Assembly: GCA_964647785.1 (NCBI GenBank)
Contig: CAZYJD010000003.1
Span: 3,168 to 67,167, forward strand
Direction of reading: 5' to 3'
Length of the DNA stretch: 64,000 nucleotides
From: CAZYJD01 sp964647785
Lineage (GTDB): Bacteria; Bacteroidota; Bacteroidia; NS11-12g; UBA9320
Positions within the stretch are counted from its first letter, which is position 1. Each line of letters starts with the position of its first letter. A program made the position numbers and the translations under genes. This document shows, one piece after another, positions 25,881 to 35,937 of the stretch. The notes beneath the pieces were generated by a model that did not search any database, was not told where the DNA came from, and saw only the letters and a list, made by a program, of their open reading frames with translations.

Positions 25881-27713
25881 ATGAAAATTTATTTTCGACT
25901 GCTCAAATACACAGGAAATTTAAGCAAGTACCTTTTGCTTTACATCGCACCTGTTGTGCTTGCGGTATTTTTTGGCATTTTCAATTTTGGTCTTCTGATG
26001 CCTTTGCTTGATGTACTTTTTCAACCTGGAGAAGAAACAAGCGGTTCGCTTTCAGTAGCCCCCCAATTTGCCCTGAGTGTAGATTATGCAAAGTCAATTT
26101 TCACTTATTACTTCGAAAAAATTAGTATCGAGCGCGGTCAAATTGGGGCACTGGCCTTTGTGTGCCAGCTCATTTTTGTTTCGGTTCTCTTGAGCAACTT
26201 ATTTAAGTACTTATCGCAAAGGGTTTTGGCGAGTCTTCGTACGCGGCTGGTCACCAATTTGCGCAATGCCATTTTCGCCAAAGTAAACCGCCTGCATCTG
26301 GCTTATTTCCAAAACCAAAGAAAAGGGGAAGTTCTTACCTACCTCTCTGCCGACATCAATGAAATAGAAAACACCCTTGTTAATTCCATTCAGATTTTTT
26401 TACGAGAACCTTTGATGCTCATTGGTTTAATTGTGGTTTTGTTTACCATCAGCGTGAAACTGACCTTATTTTCTTTGATCGTGCTTCCCGTGAGTGGTTT
26501 GCTCATTTCATTCATCACAAGAAAGCTGCGCCGACAAACAAGGTTGATGCAAAAATTTCTCGACAGTATCTTATCCATGGCCGATGAAACCCTTGGTGGT
26601 ATTCGCATCATCAAAGCATTCAATGCAGAGCATTACATTACCGGTAAGTTTAAAAGCGAGAACGAAAATTACAGAAGAAGTTTACGTTCCATTTGGAATC
26701 GCCGCGAGCTGGCATCCCCTCTTTCAGAGTTTTTAGGGGTGAGTGTGGTGCTCCTATTGGTTTGGTATGGCGGCAAGTTGGTGCTCGAAGGCCAGAGTGA
26801 ATTAAAAGCCAGTGCATTCATCGCGTACCTGGTATTTTTTTCACAAGTTCTTCAACCTTTAAAGCATATCAGCAATAGCATAACGGCCATACAAAGAGGG
26901 CTCGTTTCAGGTGAAAGAATTTTCAGCTTCCTCGATCAGAAAGAAGAACTAAAAGATCAAAAAGACGCCATTCGTCTAAAGGACTTTGATCAGGCCATTC
27001 GCTTTGATGATGTGAACTTCTCTTATGGCGAGAACATGGTTTTAACCAATATTCATCTGAATATACCCAAAGGAAGCAGCCTTGCTTTGGTAGGACCATC
27101 TGGAGCCGGAAAGTCAACCCTGGCAGATTTACTGGTTCGTTTTTACGATGTGAGTTCAGGGACCATAAGCATTGACGGAAAAGACATCCGAACGTTTAAT
27201 AGCGCCTCGTACCGGCAATTTTTCGGAATTGTTCCTCAGGAAGCCATCCTTTTTAATGACACCATTTACAACAATATTGTATTTGGCCGTGAGGGAATTG
27301 GCAAAGAAGAAGTAGAGCAAGCAGCCCGTATTGCCAATGCGCACGAGTTCATTCAACAATTCGACAAAGGTTATGATACCATGGCTGGAGAGCGTGGAAG
27401 CCGATTGAGTGGCGGACAAAAACAGCGAATTAGTATTGCCAGAGCCGTGCTGGGAAATCCTGAAATATTGGTATTGGATGAAGCCACTTCTGCCCTTGAT
27501 ACCGAATCAGAACAACTCATTCAGCAAGCCATTGAAGAAATCATGAAAACCAGAACCGTTGTGGTGATAGCGCATAGGCTTTCTACCATTCGAAACGCCG
27601 ATCATATCGTGGTTTTGAATGATGGCAAAATTGAACAAAGTGGAACGCATACACAGTTGATGCAACAGGAAGGTTTATACAGCCGGTTGGTAGGTCTTCA
27701 GGATTTTCGCTGA
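25881..27713 (+). CDS. MsbA-like ABC exporter (permease-ATPase fusion)
   Basis: The 610-residue protein is a half-transporter with an N-terminal six-helix exporter domain (about 1-330) and a C-terminal ATPase. The nucleotide-binding domain has Walker A GPSGAGKSTLADLL (about 405-418), signature RLSGGQKQRISIARA (about 512-526) and Walker B ILVLDEATSAL. It most resembles lipid or lipid-A flippases (MsbA family), working as a homodimer in the inner membrane. The exact substrate is not evident. Its 3' end overlaps the convergent TIP30-like gene by 16 nt. Confidence 0.9.
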   Translation: MKIYFRLLKYTGNLSKYLLLYIAPVVLAVFFGIFNFGLLMPLLDVLFQPGEETSGSLSVAPQFALSVDYAKSIFTYYFEKISIERGQIGALAFVCQLIFVSVLLSNLFKYLSQRVLASLRTRLVTNLRNAIFAKVNRLHLAYFQNQRKGEVLTYLSADINEIENTLVNSIQIFLREPLMLIGLIVVLFTISVKLTLFSLIVLPVSGLLISFITRKLRRQTRLMQKFLDSILSMADETLGGIRIIKAFNAEHYITGKFKSENENYRRSLRSIWNRRELASPLSEFLGVSVVLLLVWYGGKLVLEGQSELKASAFIAYLVFFSQVLQPLKHISNSITAIQRGLVSGERIFSFLDQKEELKDQKDAIRLKDFDQAIRFDDVNFSYGENMVLTNIHLNIPKGSSLALVGPSGAGKSTLADLLVRFYDVSSGTISIDGKDIRTFNSASYRQFFGIVPQEAILFNDTIYNNIVFGREGIGKEEVEQAARIANAHEFIQQFDKGYDTMAGERGSRLSGGQKQRISIARAVLGNPEILVLDEATSALDTESEQLIQQAIEEIMKTRTVVVIAHRLSTIRNADHIVVLNDGKIEQSGTHTQLMQQEGLYSRLVGLQDFR

Positions 27714-28363
27714 GGTGTTTTTAAAATTTCTTCAGAATCAATGATGTGCACACCTACAGAGGGCTTCAGTGCATGTTTAATCATACTTGCGGCGAGCTTT
27801 GTTACAGGCACTTTGCGATAGCGATACAGAGGACCAATAAGCAATGGATTGAGAACATTCATGATGACCGTAGCCATTTTTTCGCCAAACCTCCACTCCT
27901 TCCGATTTCCACCCAATAGTCCGGGACGATAAATATAGCGCATGGGAATGTCCATTGATTTCAGGCCTTCTTCAACCTCTCCTTTAATCCGGTTGTAGAA
28001 TATCGAAGAGGAAGCCGAGGCACCTATTGCACTGATTAAATGAAATTGTTGCACCTCTGCCTTTTTTGATGCCCGAATTAAATGAACCACATAGTCGTGA
28101 TCAACCGTTCTAAACGCATCTTTACTTCCTGCGGTTTTCATGGTGGTGCCTAAACAGCAAAAGACCGTATCAACTTGGCGCAGCGCGGCCACAAGTGCCG
28201 GTTCATCTGCATAATCCAATTTTAGGTCGCGCACTTTATAGTGGTTCCACAAATCGCCCTTCCTGCTAAAGGCAATGACTCCATTACATGACTCCAGCTC
28301 AGCCAATTGCTGAACAAGCTCAAATCCTGTTAATCCTGTACTTCCGGCTACTGCTGCTTTCAT
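27698..28363 (-). CDS. TIP30-like NAD(P)-dependent oxidoreductase (atypical SDR)
   Basis: The ATG at 28363 gives 221 residues and places the Rossmann motif AVAGSTGLTGFELVQQL at the N-terminus; the frame is open further upstream but that part would overlap the divergent gene. HLISAIGASASSSIFYNRIKGEVEE is split here as HLISAIGAS and YNRIKGEVEE, the Ser and YxxxK active-site layout of this family. CLGTT is also typical. The substrate is unknown. A near-consensus -7 box (TATTTTCG, 28376..28369) lies 5 nt before the ATG, which supports this start. Confidence 0.88.
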   Translation of the reverse strand: MKAAVAGSTGLTGFELVQQLAELESCNGVIAFSRKGDLWNHYKVRDLKLDYADEPALVAALRQVDTVFCCLGTTMKTAGSKDAFRTVDHDYVVHLIRASKKAEVQQFHLISAIGASASSSIFYNRIKGEVEEGLKSMDIPMRYIYRPGLLGGNRKEWRFGEKMATVIMNVLNPLLIGPLYRYRKVPVTKLAASMIKHALKPSVGVHIIDSEEILKTPQRKS

Positions 28364-28442
28364 GGAATCGAAAATATGAAAATGACAACAATTTGTGGTA
28401 TTTGATTCCGGTTTGTAAAATCTTGTTAAAATTGTAGAACAA

Positions 28443-29408
28443 ATGACCGAAGAAAACACCAACCTCAGCGCAAGCGCGAATGAAGATAGTACCAATGCAA
28501 AGCCTTGGCCACTGATCATTCTTTTTATTTTGTCTTTTGCTGGCAACGGCTATCTGTTTTATGAATACTATCAGAGCAATCTAAGCCCCAAGGCCAAATC
28601 GATAGAAAAGAAGTTCGAAGCGCTGCAACTGAATTTTCAAGATCTTGAAAATGTGAAAGCAAGCCTTCAAGAAGAATTGGAGAATACCCGCAAACACCTG
28701 GAGCAAACCATGAGTGAAAATCTTGGATTTCAGGAATTGAATGCTGACTTGAGTAAGAAAGTAGATGAACAAACCATCCGTATACGTCAATTGCTCAATC
28801 GTGGTGGCAATGGAGATCCTGCCGCACTTCTCGCAGCAAAAGCACAAATTGAACGTCTCAAGAAGGAGAATGATCACTATCTGTTGCAAGTAGATAGCAT
28901 CAGGCAAGTGGCGAATATTCAGGCAGAAAATGCCGTACAGGCGATTGCAAATAGCCGTAAATTAGAAGAGCAGGCCAAGGCCTACAAGGAAAAAACCGAC
29001 AGCATTGAACAAAAATTAGAAAACAGCAGTTTGCTTCTTGTTCAAAACCTGAAAGTTGAACCCATCCGCACCAAACGCGGAAGTGAAGAGGTAACCTTTA
29101 AGGCCGGGCGAGTTGAAAAAATCAAAGTTACTTTCACCCTCGATGGTGGCGAATTGGTTACAAGCGGAGAAAAAGAAGTGGTGATGCGATTGATTGGTGT
29201 CAACAACGAGGTGCTTACCAATGACAATGAAGTTCTCACGGATTCAGAACAATTGATTACGGATAAAAAAGCGGTGTTGTACGATGGTGCGCCTGAAAAA
29301 GTAAAGTTCAATTACAAGCAGAATGCCGAATACCGAAAAGGCAGTTATAAAGTTGAGATCTTACACAAAGGTGTGCTCATCAACATGGGCAGTTTTGTTT
29401 TGGATTGA
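28443..29408 (+). CDS. Membrane-anchored coiled-coil protein
   Basis: The 321-residue protein has one transmembrane helix (about 22-40, WPLIILFILSFAGNGYLFYEYY). A long charged coiled coil follows at about 45-180 with heptad-like Leu and Glu spacing. The C-terminal 120 residues are beta-rich (KVEPIRTKRGSEEVTFKAG onward). This matches an envelope protein with a cytoplasmic N-terminus and a periplasmic C-terminal domain. I do not recognise the family name, although the architecture is common in Bacteroidota. It is divergent from the TIP30-like gene and convergent with lysA (gap 10 nt). Confidence 0.85.
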   Translation: MTEENTNLSASANEDSTNAKPWPLIILFILSFAGNGYLFYEYYQSNLSPKAKSIEKKFEALQLNFQDLENVKASLQEELENTRKHLEQTMSENLGFQELNADLSKKVDEQTIRIRQLLNRGGNGDPAALLAAKAQIERLKKENDHYLLQVDSIRQVANIQAENAVQAIANSRKLEEQAKAYKEKTDSIEQKLENSSLLLVQNLKVEPIRTKRGSEEVTFKAGRVEKIKVTFTLDGGELVTSGEKEVVMRLIGVNNEVLTNDNEVLTDSEQLITDKKAVLYDGAPEKVKFNYKQNAEYRKGSYKVEILHKGVLINMGSFVLD

Positions 29409-29418
29409 TGGAATTCTT

Positions 29419-30654
29419 TCAACTGAGGTCTACCTCCAACTGATTCCGTACCAAATCTTCAAACGTTTCTCTTTTCCTGATTAAATGGGCCTCACCCTTG
29501 TAGATGAGTACCTCTGCAGGCCGGTAGCGGCTGTTATAATTAGAACTCATACTAAATCCATATGCCCCGGCATTGTGCATGGCAATGATATCTCCTTCGC
29601 GTACTTCATTCAGTTGCCGATCATAGCCAAATGTATCCGTTTCACAGATATATCCTACCACCGAGTAAATTCTTCGCGTACCACATGGATTGCTAATATT
29701 TGTCATATGATGATATGCATCATAGAACATAGGACGAATGAGATGATTTTGACCGCTATCAACGCCAACAAAAACGGTTGAGGTGGTTTGTTTAATCACA
29801 TTGGTTTTCACCAAAAAATAACCCGCTTCGCTCACCAGAAATTTCCCTGGCTCAAACCATAGTTCCAGCTTTCGACCGTAGCGTTCACAAAACTGTTGGA
29901 AGCTTTTTGAAATACGCGCCCCAATGTCTTTGATGTCAGGAACCACATCGCCCTCTTTGTATGCCACCTTGAATCCTGAACCAAAATCCATGAAGTCCAG
30001 TTGGTCAAATTCGGCAGCAGCATTGTACAGAAGTTCTGCCCCCCGCAAAAAAACATCCGGATCGAGTATATCCGAGCCGGTATGCATATGCAATCCATTT
30101 ACGTGGATGCCATAATTTTCAACGATACGCTTTACCAGTGGCAGCTGATAAATGCTAATTCCAAACTTTGAATCGATGTGTCCCACTGATATATGCGCAT
30201 GACCACCTGCCATGATATGCGGATTAAGACGCAGGCATACCGGAACTTTTCCGCCAAAACGAGATCCGAATTGTTCGAGGATACTGATGTTATCAATGTT
30301 GATCAACACCCCATATTCAACGGCTTTTTCAATCTCTTCAATGGATACACCATTTGGGGTATAGAGAATTTCTGATGGCTCATAACCAGACCTGAGCCCC
30401 AACTGCACTTCCTGAATGGACACCGTATCGAGTCCAGCGCCTTCTTTTCGCAACAGTTTGAGCACATTCACATTGGTTAATGCTTTACAAGCGTATTTTA
30501 ACTTCACATCTACGCCCTTGAAAGCAGAACTGAGCTTTTTGTATTGCTCGGCTATTTTATCTGCGCTGTAAACATAAAGTGGAGTACCAAATTCTTCTGC
30601 TACTTCGAGAAGATTTACTCCGGCAAGTTTGTATTGATTGTTCTCAAGTTGCAT
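29419..30654 (-). CDS. lysA: Diaminopimelate decarboxylase
   Basis: The ATG at 30654 gives 411 residues; the frame is open further upstream but the tamL stop lies there and the LysA N-terminus fits this start. The PLP-binding Lys is in KYACKALTN (about 53), with HMHTGSDI, GSGFKVAYKEGD and EPGKFLVSEAG marking the alanine-racemase-like barrel. The C-terminal domain has CETDTFGYD and the conserved Tyr near AGAYGFSMSSNYN. The enzyme makes L-lysine from meso-diaminopimelate and is a homodimer. It lies 53 nt after tamL on the same strand. Confidence 0.94.
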   Translation of the reverse strand: MQLENNQYKLAGVNLLEVAEEFGTPLYVYSADKIAEQYKKLSSAFKGVDVKLKYACKALTNVNVLKLLRKEGAGLDTVSIQEVQLGLRSGYEPSEILYTPNGVSIEEIEKAVEYGVLINIDNISILEQFGSRFGGKVPVCLRLNPHIMAGGHAHISVGHIDSKFGISIYQLPLVKRIVENYGIHVNGLHMHTGSDILDPDVFLRGAELLYNAAAEFDQLDFMDFGSGFKVAYKEGDVVPDIKDIGARISKSFQQFCERYGRKLELWFEPGKFLVSEAGYFLVKTNVIKQTTSTVFVGVDSGQNHLIRPMFYDAYHHMTNISNPCGTRRIYSVVGYICETDTFGYDRQLNEVREGDIIAMHNAGAYGFSMSSNYNSRYRPAEVLIYKGEAHLIRKRETFEDLVRNQLEVDLS

Positions 30655-30707
30655 GTTGGCACAAAGATGCGTCAAAGGCTGAAACATGCAAAACAGCAAA
30701 TCATGCT

Positions 30708-33095
30708 TCAGAATGGATAACCCACGGCAATATTCAGGATCGTTTGCCTCGAAATCCAACGGTCTTGTCCAAATTCACGGATAATCCATCTCTTGTTTTC
30801 AGGGAAAGTAGGGTCATGCAAGGGTATTCCCCAGTCGAAACGCAAGATGAAGAAATCGAAATCCCAGCGCAGCCCAATTCCTGTATTGATGGCCAGCTGC
30901 TTATAAAAATCTCTGAAATGAAAATTATCGTTAAAAAAAGTACTGTCTTCTGATACATTCCAGATATTTCCTGCATCAACAAACAAGGCTCCTTCCAAGT
31001 ACTTTAGGAATATATCAAAGCGGTATTCCCAGTTGGCTTGCAATAACAATTCACCGGACTTGTCAATTCTAACACGTGCGTCATCTGAGTAAAGACCGGG
31101 GCCAACGGTTCTGGGTCGCCATGCCCTCAAGCTGTTCGACCCACCCACAAAAAAACGACGCTCAAAAGGCAAAAGTTCTGAGTTGCCATAAGGAATGCCA
31201 ATACCTGTCCAAAGACGCGCCACCATTGAGTGTACCTCATTCCACACGCGGGTATAGCGTATATCAAACTCCGAACGCACGAATTGAAAATACCGCACAC
31301 CAAGTAAGCTCTTGTCTCTTGCAGGCACCCCTTCAGAAAGACGGTGATAGGCTGAAATGGAATTGCCCGATAGTTCAAGCAGATGACTTTGAATCCACCA
31401 ATATGAACGAGGATTCGTGGGTCGGTCGGTGTATAAAAAACTAAAACGAGAGCCACTTATCAAGTTATTGGCAAACAGTCTTGAAATAAATATACTATCC
31501 GAGTTATTTAACTGTCCTGTGAAAGTAGGGCTAACGCTTGCCTGGTTAAATGAAAGCTGCCAAGGAGCTACCAGAAAAGTGGTTCTTCGCTTTGAGAACT
31601 GATAGCTAACATTGAGCGGAAGCACCGTTCGATTAAAGTTTAAATTACGCTCGAGATAGTACGAGGCATTGAAAGAAGTTCTGGATTGGACCCAGTTTTT
31701 TCGGGCTGACAGGTTTTCGAAGAACAATAGTTGTGGAATGACATAACTGGCAGTGAAGTTTTGCAACACATTCACCACGGCATCCACCGAATCAACTCTC
31801 AACTGCGTTTCGAAAGAAGTCTTGCTATTGATGTTAAATTGATCTGCTCTACCGCTGATATTCTTATTGCGAAGCGTTAGATTGTTCACAAAACCATAGT
31901 TCCTACTTCGGTCTTCTTCCAGTCCAAGGCTTTGCTCCGAGCTCACCAATTGTGGTTCCCAAATAAAATCATGCCTTGCAGAAGGCATGAGCTGCACCAC
32001 CACATCCATATAACCGCTGCTGTCATCGATTTTCGGATAATTAATATTTACAAATTTGAAGAGGTCCAGAGCAATGAGCTTTCTGTAAGCCTCATCTACC
32101 TTACTTTGGCTAAAGAACTGTCCGGGCCTGAGGCTCATGTTGCTCATCAAAACATAGTTCTTAATTCGCAGTCCGCGATCAGTAATGACCACCCCATCAA
32201 CTGTATCTTGCTTGAAATAATTTGAAGACTGCTCTCCTTCAATGATCACATTGACACTTCTAAGCCGATACTGCTGATGTGGCTCCGTTTGAAGATAGCT
32301 ATTAACGATGAGGTTAACTTTTACCTGCTTCGGCCCTGCACTCGTATCCACATCGTAATTGATGTAATTTTTGTTAAAACGAAAAAAACCATAGTCGCGA
32401 AGCATTTCATTCAACCGATTACGTTCTTTGGCCAATTGGTCAAAATCCAGTGCATCACCAACTTCAAGTTCCTCAAAACGAGTGCTTTGTAGTATACTAT
32501 CCAGCACAAAATCATTTGCAAATTTCTCTTTTCTACCAATCGTATATGAGGGACCGGCATCAATCTTGTAAATGGCAACAGCCTTGTTTTTTTTCTTATT
32601 TTTTGTTTGTATCTCGTAGTTAACCTGCGCTTGAAAATGACCTTTATTGAACAGATAATTCCTGAGATTGCCCGCACTTCTTTCAACGGCCGACGAATCT
32701 GCAAAGATGGGCGCCTCACCTGCTGTTTCCATTAAAAACCGGTTTAACCTGCTGGTATCGAGTGCCATATCGCCATGTCGGTATCTTCTATTCAGCACCC
32801 TTTGGTGTCGGTTTTGTCCCGCAGCATAGGTGCGTAAATGAAAACGAAACAATCCGAGTACCTTTCGATTGGGTCGAAGCAAAATTTGTTCTTGCAATTC
32901 GCCCGAACCAAATGAATTGGCTCCCACAATCTGATTGGCCGTTAACAGCTGCCTTCCTTCGGGAATGCTTTTTCTCAACCCGCAAGAAGAGCTCAGAACA
33001 ACCAATAGCAATAGGAATTGATACGCGTGTCCGAAATTTAACAGACCTTTGTGACCAATATGGCGCTCGGCAGCAATAAGCTTAAGTTTCTTCAA
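30708..33095 (-). CDS. tamL: TamL: BamA/TamA-like outer membrane lipoprotein
   Basis: The 795-residue protein begins at a TTG at 33095. Its hydrophobic signal ends in a lipobox (LSSSC, Cys at about 39), as in the Bacteroidota TamL lipoproteins, not in TamA. POTRA-like domains occupy the first 350 residues. The C-terminal Omp85 barrel shows the conserved motif RRFFVGGSNSLRAWRPRTVGPGLY, split here as RRFFVGGSNSLRAW. It is predicted to insert or assemble envelope proteins together with a TamB-type partner. The start is uncertain, because it overlaps the divergent methyltransferase; a shorter CTG start is possible. No tamB gene follows. Confidence 0.85.
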   Translation of the reverse strand: MKKLKLIAAERHIGHKGLLNFGHAYQFLLLLVVLSSSCGLRKSIPEGRQLLTANQIVGANSFGSGELQEQILLRPNRKVLGLFRFHLRTYAAGQNRHQRVLNRRYRHGDMALDTSRLNRFLMETAGEAPIFADSSAVERSAGNLRNYLFNKGHFQAQVNYEIQTKNKKKNKAVAIYKIDAGPSYTIGRKEKFANDFVLDSILQSTRFEELEVGDALDFDQLAKERNRLNEMLRDYGFFRFNKNYINYDVDTSAGPKQVKVNLIVNSYLQTEPHQQYRLRSVNVIIEGEQSSNYFKQDTVDGVVITDRGLRIKNYVLMSNMSLRPGQFFSQSKVDEAYRKLIALDLFKFVNINYPKIDDSSGYMDVVVQLMPSARHDFIWEPQLVSSEQSLGLEEDRSRNYGFVNNLTLRNKNISGRADQFNINSKTSFETQLRVDSVDAVVNVLQNFTASYVIPQLLFFENLSARKNWVQSRTSFNASYYLERNLNFNRTVLPLNVSYQFSKRRTTFLVAPWQLSFNQASVSPTFTGQLNNSDSIFISRLFANNLISGSRFSFLYTDRPTNPRSYWWIQSHLLELSGNSISAYHRLSEGVPARDKSLLGVRYFQFVRSEFDIRYTRVWNEVHSMVARLWTGIGIPYGNSELLPFERRFFVGGSNSLRAWRPRTVGPGLYSDDARVRIDKSGELLLQANWEYRFDIFLKYLEGALFVDAGNIWNVSEDSTFFNDNFHFRDFYKQLAINTGIGLRWDFDFFILRFDWGIPLHDPTFPENKRWIIREFGQDRWISRQTILNIAVGYPF

Positions 33096-33794
33096 TCCCT
33101 TCAGAACAGAAAGTTCAGACGCAAATATGGCTATTTTATTGTGGAAGGTGAAAAGGCTGTTCGAGAGTTTTGTGAAGGATCGCTTTTTCAGGTGGATGAA
33201 GTTTACTCAACGGAAGAATTATTTCTCGAAGGTCTGGATCATTCAATTGATATGCAATTGATTAGCCAAAAAGAGATGGATCGTATTTCAGCCTTCTCTA
33301 CGCCCTCTCCAGCCGCTGCGCTTGTGCAAATCAGAGCATTTGATATCACTGAATACCCCTGTGAGAAGGGATGGGCTATTGCGGTTGACCGCATGAACGA
33401 CCCCGGAAATTTAGGAACAATGATTCGCATTGCTGACTGGTATGGTTTAGATCGTATCTACATCGGTGACGGAAGCGTAGATGCCTTCAATCCCAAAACG
33501 ATTTCTTCAAGCATGGGCAGCCTGAGCAGGGTTATGCCAATAAATGTTGACCTCCAGCATTTCCTCGATACCCTCTCCATTCCATGTTATGCAGCTGTAC
33601 TTGATGGAAAGGATGTTAAAACCATTGAGGCAAAGAAAGGTTTGCTACTCATAGGAAGCGAATCTCACGGCATTGAGCCAAAATTGCTCGAAAGCTGTGA
33701 AGAATTAATTTCTATCGGCAGAATTGGCAAAGCTGAAAGCTTGAACGCAGCCATTGCCACTGCCATTCTTTGTGAGCGGCTAATCAGAGGTTAA
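33060..33794 (+). CDS. SpoU/TrmH-family rRNA/tRNA methyltransferase
   Basis: The ATG at 33060 gives 244 residues (a GTG at 33051 would add three). The N-terminal substrate-binding domain begins KLKFLQSLQNRKFRRKYGYFIVEG. The SPOUT knot has VDRMNDPGNLGTMIRIADW, IGSESHGIEPKLL and GKAESLNAAIATAILC, the three conserved motifs of 2-O-ribose methyltransferases of the SpoU class. The target RNA site is unknown. Its start overlaps the divergent tamL start region by about 36 nt, so the two genes share promoter DNA. Confidence 0.93.
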   Translation: MALGSNKLKFLQSLQNRKFRRKYGYFIVEGEKAVREFCEGSLFQVDEVYSTEELFLEGLDHSIDMQLISQKEMDRISAFSTPSPAAALVQIRAFDITEYPCEKGWAIAVDRMNDPGNLGTMIRIADWYGLDRIYIGDGSVDAFNPKTISSSMGSLSRVMPINVDLQHFLDTLSIPCYAAVLDGKDVKTIEAKKGLLLIGSESHGIEPKLLESCEELISIGRIGKAESLNAAIATAILCERLIRG

Positions 33795-33846
33795 TGGCCC
33801 AAAGCTTCCGTGATACCTGGGGCCGGCGGCCAAAATGAATTGCAAC

Positions 33847-34704
33847 TCATTCTTTCCGGTACTTCTGCGAATTTTTAACACCGCCCCATAGCATTTGATA
33901 GCGGATCCACATTTCTTTTTTCCTTTTGAAATAATCATAGGTTCCATCCGGCAAATAGTGCTCATAATCGCCCTGCATCATTGGATTTGGTGGAACCAGG
34001 TTGGAAAAAACAATCATTTCATCCTTCTCCTCATACCGCAACAGCATGGTGGCCTCATCGGCAAATGTGAAAATAACCCTATTCTGCACCACATCATCCA
34101 TCTGAAAAATAGGATGACCAAATACAGGCTCATCTAATTCATTGAGCTGCAAAACATCTATCACCTTTTTATTGCATCCGGCATCCTCCCCATCCCAACC
34201 CAATAGCAGGTAATAATCCTGTTTTTGATATCGGTAGTGCATTATTTGATAATACAGTGCACCCACCCAGTGTTTGTTATCAGTAATTTCCTGCTCCGGG
34301 TGCTCAAAAATTTGTGCGCTATCATACAAGCCATGTAACACCAGATCATCGCCATCCCCAATCTGAATGGCACCAAAATAGAGGTATTGTCCACTATCCA
34401 GCAGTAAATTCCAAGTAAAGATTCGGAACGCATCATTCTTAGGTTTGAGGATAGACACCGTCTTGATCAAACTGAAGTTGTAGTTGAATGAGCCCGGAAT
34501 CTGAAGCGCTTGTTTCAAAGTTTGAATGAAATAATAACAGCTCGTTATTCTCTCATTCTCATCTTCACCATTGATGATTCGATAACTCAACCCTTCGAGT
34601 TGGTATTCAAAATCGCGAATGCTGTCCTTGAGAATGGGATCCGAAATCTGTGCACTGCCATGAAGGAACATTAAAATTAGTGCTATTAAAGTTGGCAGTC
34701 GCAT
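33847..34704 (-). CDS. Secreted hypothetical protein
   Basis: The ATG at 34704 gives 285 residues with a clean signal peptide (about 1-19, RLPTLIALILMFLHGSAQ). No enzyme motif is seen. Segments such as YYLLLGWDGEDAGCNKKVIDVL and EPVFGHPIFQM resemble an unnamed family common in Bacteroidota, which ends in a DGTYDYFKRKKEMW-like stretch. The role is unknown. It is 40 nt after the thiolase gene on the same strand; the frame could extend to 34902, but the signal peptide favours this start. Confidence 0.8.
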   Translation of the reverse strand: MRLPTLIALILMFLHGSAQISDPILKDSIRDFEYQLEGLSYRIINGEDENERITSCYYFIQTLKQALQIPGSFNYNFSLIKTVSILKPKNDAFRIFTWNLLLDSGQYLYFGAIQIGDGDDLVLHGLYDSAQIFEHPEQEITDNKHWVGALYYQIMHYRYQKQDYYLLLGWDGEDAGCNKKVIDVLQLNELDEPVFGHPIFQMDDVVQNRVIFTFADEATMLLRYEEKDEMIVFSNLVPPNPMMQGDYEHYLPDGTYDYFKRKKEMWIRYQMLWGGVKNSQKYRKE

Positions 34705-34744
34705 CCCTTTTGAAAACGAAATCCGGGTGATAATTATTGCCGAA

Positions 34745-35920
34745 TTACATTTCAAGAACCATGGCAGAAGCTCCGCCTCCTCCATTGCAAATACCGGCTG
34801 CACCCCATTTTCCTGATTTGCTTTTGAGTACATGCAAAAGGGTAACCAAAATTCGTGCACCTGATGCGCCAAGCGGATGACCCAGTGAAACAGCACCGCC
34901 ATTCACATTCACCTTCGCAGGATCGAGTTTCAGCAATTGGTTGTTGATGATACTGACCACTGAAAATGCTTCATTGATCTCAAAGTAATCGATATCAGAA
35001 AGGGAACAACCCGCCTGCGCAACTGCCTTTGGCAATGCCTTGGCTGGTGCAGTAGTGAACCATTCCGGTTCCTGTGCAGCATCAGAAAAACCTGCAATTC
35101 GTGCCAGAGGAGTCAATCCAAGTTCCTTCACTTTTTGTTCGCTCATGAGCAAAATAGCAGCAGCTCCATCATTCAGGGTGCTTGCATTTGCAGCGGTGAT
35201 GGTACCATCTTTCTGAAACACGGGTCGCAATTCAGGAATTTTTTCGTATCGAACGCTCTTATACTCCTCGTCTTCACTAAAAACGATGGGGTCCCCTTTG
35301 CGTTGTGGGATTTCCACAGGAACAATTTCATCCTTGAAAGCACCTGCTTGCCAGGCGGCTTCTGACCGTTTGTATGACTCGATGGCAAATGCATCCTGAT
35401 CATCCCTGCTGATGTTATGCACTTTGGCAGTATTCTCGGCAGCATTGCCCATGTGGTACTGATTGTACACATCGGTTAGTCCATCGTGCACCAACCCATC
35501 AGTCAAAGTGATGTTGCCGAGCTTCGTTCCTGTTCTGGAAGCGGTGTGATAATGCGGCACCATGCTCATGTTTTCCATACCACCGGCAATCACCACATCA
35601 TTCTGGCCTAGCATGATGCTTTGCGCTGCCAATGCAACCGCCTTCATGCCTGAAGCACAAACTTTATTGATGGTGGTACATGGGGTTTCGGGGCTCAATC
35701 CGGCAAAAATGGCTGCTTGTCTGGCGGGGGCTTGCCCCAATCCTGCCTGCAACACATTGCCCATGAACACTTCCTGAACCATTGCCGCATCCACACCTGC
35801 CTTTTCCAAAGCTCCTTTTATGGCAATGGCACCCAAACGAGGTGCAGGGATGGTTGATAAACTTCCATTGAAACTCCCCATGGGGGTTCTAACTGCTGAA
35901 ACGATATACACTTTATTCAT
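34745..35920 (-). CDS. Acetyl-CoA C-acetyltransferase (thiolase)
   Basis: The 391-residue protein has the catalytic Cys in NKVCASGMKAVAL (about 89), the FEINEAFSVV motif with its Asn/Glu, the general-base His in GGAVSLGHPLGASGAR (about 345) and the second Cys in ICNGGGGAS (about 377). The length and motifs fit type II acetyl-CoA acetyltransferases. It may act in fatty-acid breakdown or in acetoacetyl-CoA synthesis for isoprenoids or polyhydroxyalkanoate. Neighbours do not decide which. It is divergent from nusB. Confidence 0.93.
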   Translation of the reverse strand: MNKVYIVSAVRTPMGSFNGSLSTIPAPRLGAIAIKGALEKAGVDAAMVQEVFMGNVLQAGLGQAPARQAAIFAGLSPETPCTTINKVCASGMKAVALAAQSIMLGQNDVVIAGGMENMSMVPHYHTASRTGTKLGNITLTDGLVHDGLTDVYNQYHMGNAAENTAKVHNISRDDQDAFAIESYKRSEAAWQAGAFKDEIVPVEIPQRKGDPIVFSEDEEYKSVRYEKIPELRPVFQKDGTITAANASTLNDGAAAILLMSEQKVKELGLTPLARIAGFSDAAQEPEWFTTAPAKALPKAVAQAGCSLSDIDYFEINEAFSVVSIINNQLLKLDPAKVNVNGGAVSLGHPLGASGARILVTLLHVLKSKSGKWGAAGICNGGGGASAMVLEM

Positions 35921-35937
35921 GGTCCCAAATTTTGCTG

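Noticed and set aside
30655..30759. Upstream extension of lysA
   Set aside because: It overlaps the tamL 3' end and does not resemble the LysA N-terminus.
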